Below are positions 63,589-64,000 of a DNA stretch of 64,000 nucleotides, piece by piece. The notes beneath the pieces were generated by a model, which was given only the letters and a program-made list of their open reading frames with translations, was not told the origin of the DNA and searched no databases. The first letter of the stretch is position 1. The number at the start of each line of letters is the position of its first letter. The translations under genes and the position numbers were made by a program. Source of the DNA: JBEKCP01 sp049509515 (GTDB lineage: Bacteria > Planctomycetota > Planctomycetia > Pirellulales > Thermoguttaceae); assembly GCA_049509515.1 (NCBI GenBank), contig JBEKZV010000015.1:30043-94042 (forward strand), given 5' to 3'.

Positions 63589-63942
63589 ATGCGGGTGGAT
63601 ATGCTCACCCCAGCAGAGCGGGGCAAACGGATGAGGCGTGTCCGGTCTAAGGACACAAGACCGGAATTGACCGTTCGGGGGTTGGTCCGTTCGCTTGGCT
63701 TCCGATATCGGCTCTATTGCAGCAGATTTCCGGGAACCCCCGACCTGGTATTACCCAGTCGCAGGAGGGTAATATTCGTGCATGGGTGCTTCTGGCATCG
63801 GCACCGAGGATGCCGGAAGGCCTCGACCCCTGGCACGAACCGGGAATTCTGGGAGGCAAAGTTTCAAGCAAACATCTTGAGACTGCACTTTCCGAGAACA
63901 TGCGGCCGTAGGCCGCATGGGTCAAAACTGATCTTGCAATAA
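63589..63942 (+). pseudogene. vsr: very short patch repair endonuclease (Vsr), C-terminally truncated
   Basis: 117 residues from the ATG at 63589 (another at 63601). Vsr nicks T:G mismatches left by cytosine deamination at methylated sites. Motifs: LTPAERGKRMRRVRSKDTRP, 'LGFRYRLYCSRFPGTPDLVL' with catalytic Asp, 'RRRVIFVHGCFWHRHRGCRK' with the metal-binding Cys and His, and TNREFWEAKFQANI. After QANI the expected tail (LxxLGWRVLVVWECE type) is missing; instead a short unrelated stretch ends in a stop. The break coincides with the sequence next to a possible insertion-sequence end. Neighbouring restriction-methylase fragment suggests a decayed restriction island. Confidence 0.8.
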
Positions 63943-63948
63943 AAAAGG

Positions 63949-63997
63949 CTCTTCTGTCAAGTTGCGTTTTCCAGGACGCGAATGACAGGAGAGCCAA
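63949..63997. mobile_element. possible insertion-sequence end or palindromic element
   Basis: GGCTCTTCTGTCA and TGACAGGAGAGCC are inverted repeats (12 of 13 matches) spanning the last 49 bases of the window. Together with the break in vsr about 70 bases before it, this suggests a mobile element boundary, but no transposase is visible because the window ends. Confidence 0.35.
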
Positions 63998-64000
63998 GGA

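Overview
The window is about 64 kb of high-GC bacterial DNA that reads as a Planctomycetota chromosome, probably from the Pirellulales/Thermoguttaceae side. The evidence is the family mix: Tat-exported oxidoreductases and TIM-barrel proteins, PQQ-type beta-propeller proteins, HEAT-repeat proteins, DUF2961, zinc-ribbon membrane proteins and a large alpha-2-macroglobulin. No rRNA, tRNA or CRISPR array was found. Many intergenic gaps carry palindromic or 7-bp tandem repeats, and several of these run into coding sequence.

Layout: 0-12 kb holds HEAT and PQQ-repeat proteins, a GH20-like secreted protein, a SIMPL protein, an amino acid permease and a degenerate aldo/keto reductase. 12-14.5 kb holds hsp20 behind a sigma-54-type promoter, divergent from a Tat TIM-barrel isomerase, then a bAvd-like four-helix-bundle gene between heptamer arrays. 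14.6-19.3 kb is a dihydroorotate-dehydrogenase-like gene with pyruvate:ferredoxin oxidoreductase (nifJ). 19.6-25.5 kb has uncharacterised proteins and carB.

25.5-29.8 kb looks like an island: a translationally coupled pair of P-loop ATPase genes, one with a TPR array, behind an AT-rich promoter with a palindromic operator. It lies between the intact carB 3' end and a second, diverged copy of that 3' end. 31.6-38.7 kb is the methionine locus: metY and a metX-metW fusion, separated by about 3.8 kb carrying an AbiJ-like HEPN gene, a DNA methylase split by one amber codon and a small antitoxin-like gene.

39-51 kb has the alpha-2-macroglobulin gene, two copies of a DUF6504 gene made by segmental duplication, a zinc-ribbon-array nuclease and many palindromic repeats. 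51.6-58.2 kb is housekeeping: class II aldolase, then phoH-pgpH-ybeY-corC. 58.5-64 kb has a Tat Gfo/Idh/MocA oxidoreductase, a HEAT protein, and at the edge a truncated restriction-nuclease fragment and a truncated vsr beside a possible insertion-sequence end.

The best candidates for undescribed biology are the ATPase pair at carB, the bAvd-like cassette with heptamer ends, the five-zinc-ribbon nuclease, and the heptamer and palindromic repeats that have become protein linkers and extensions. All functional statements are from reading the sequence; no database search was run.
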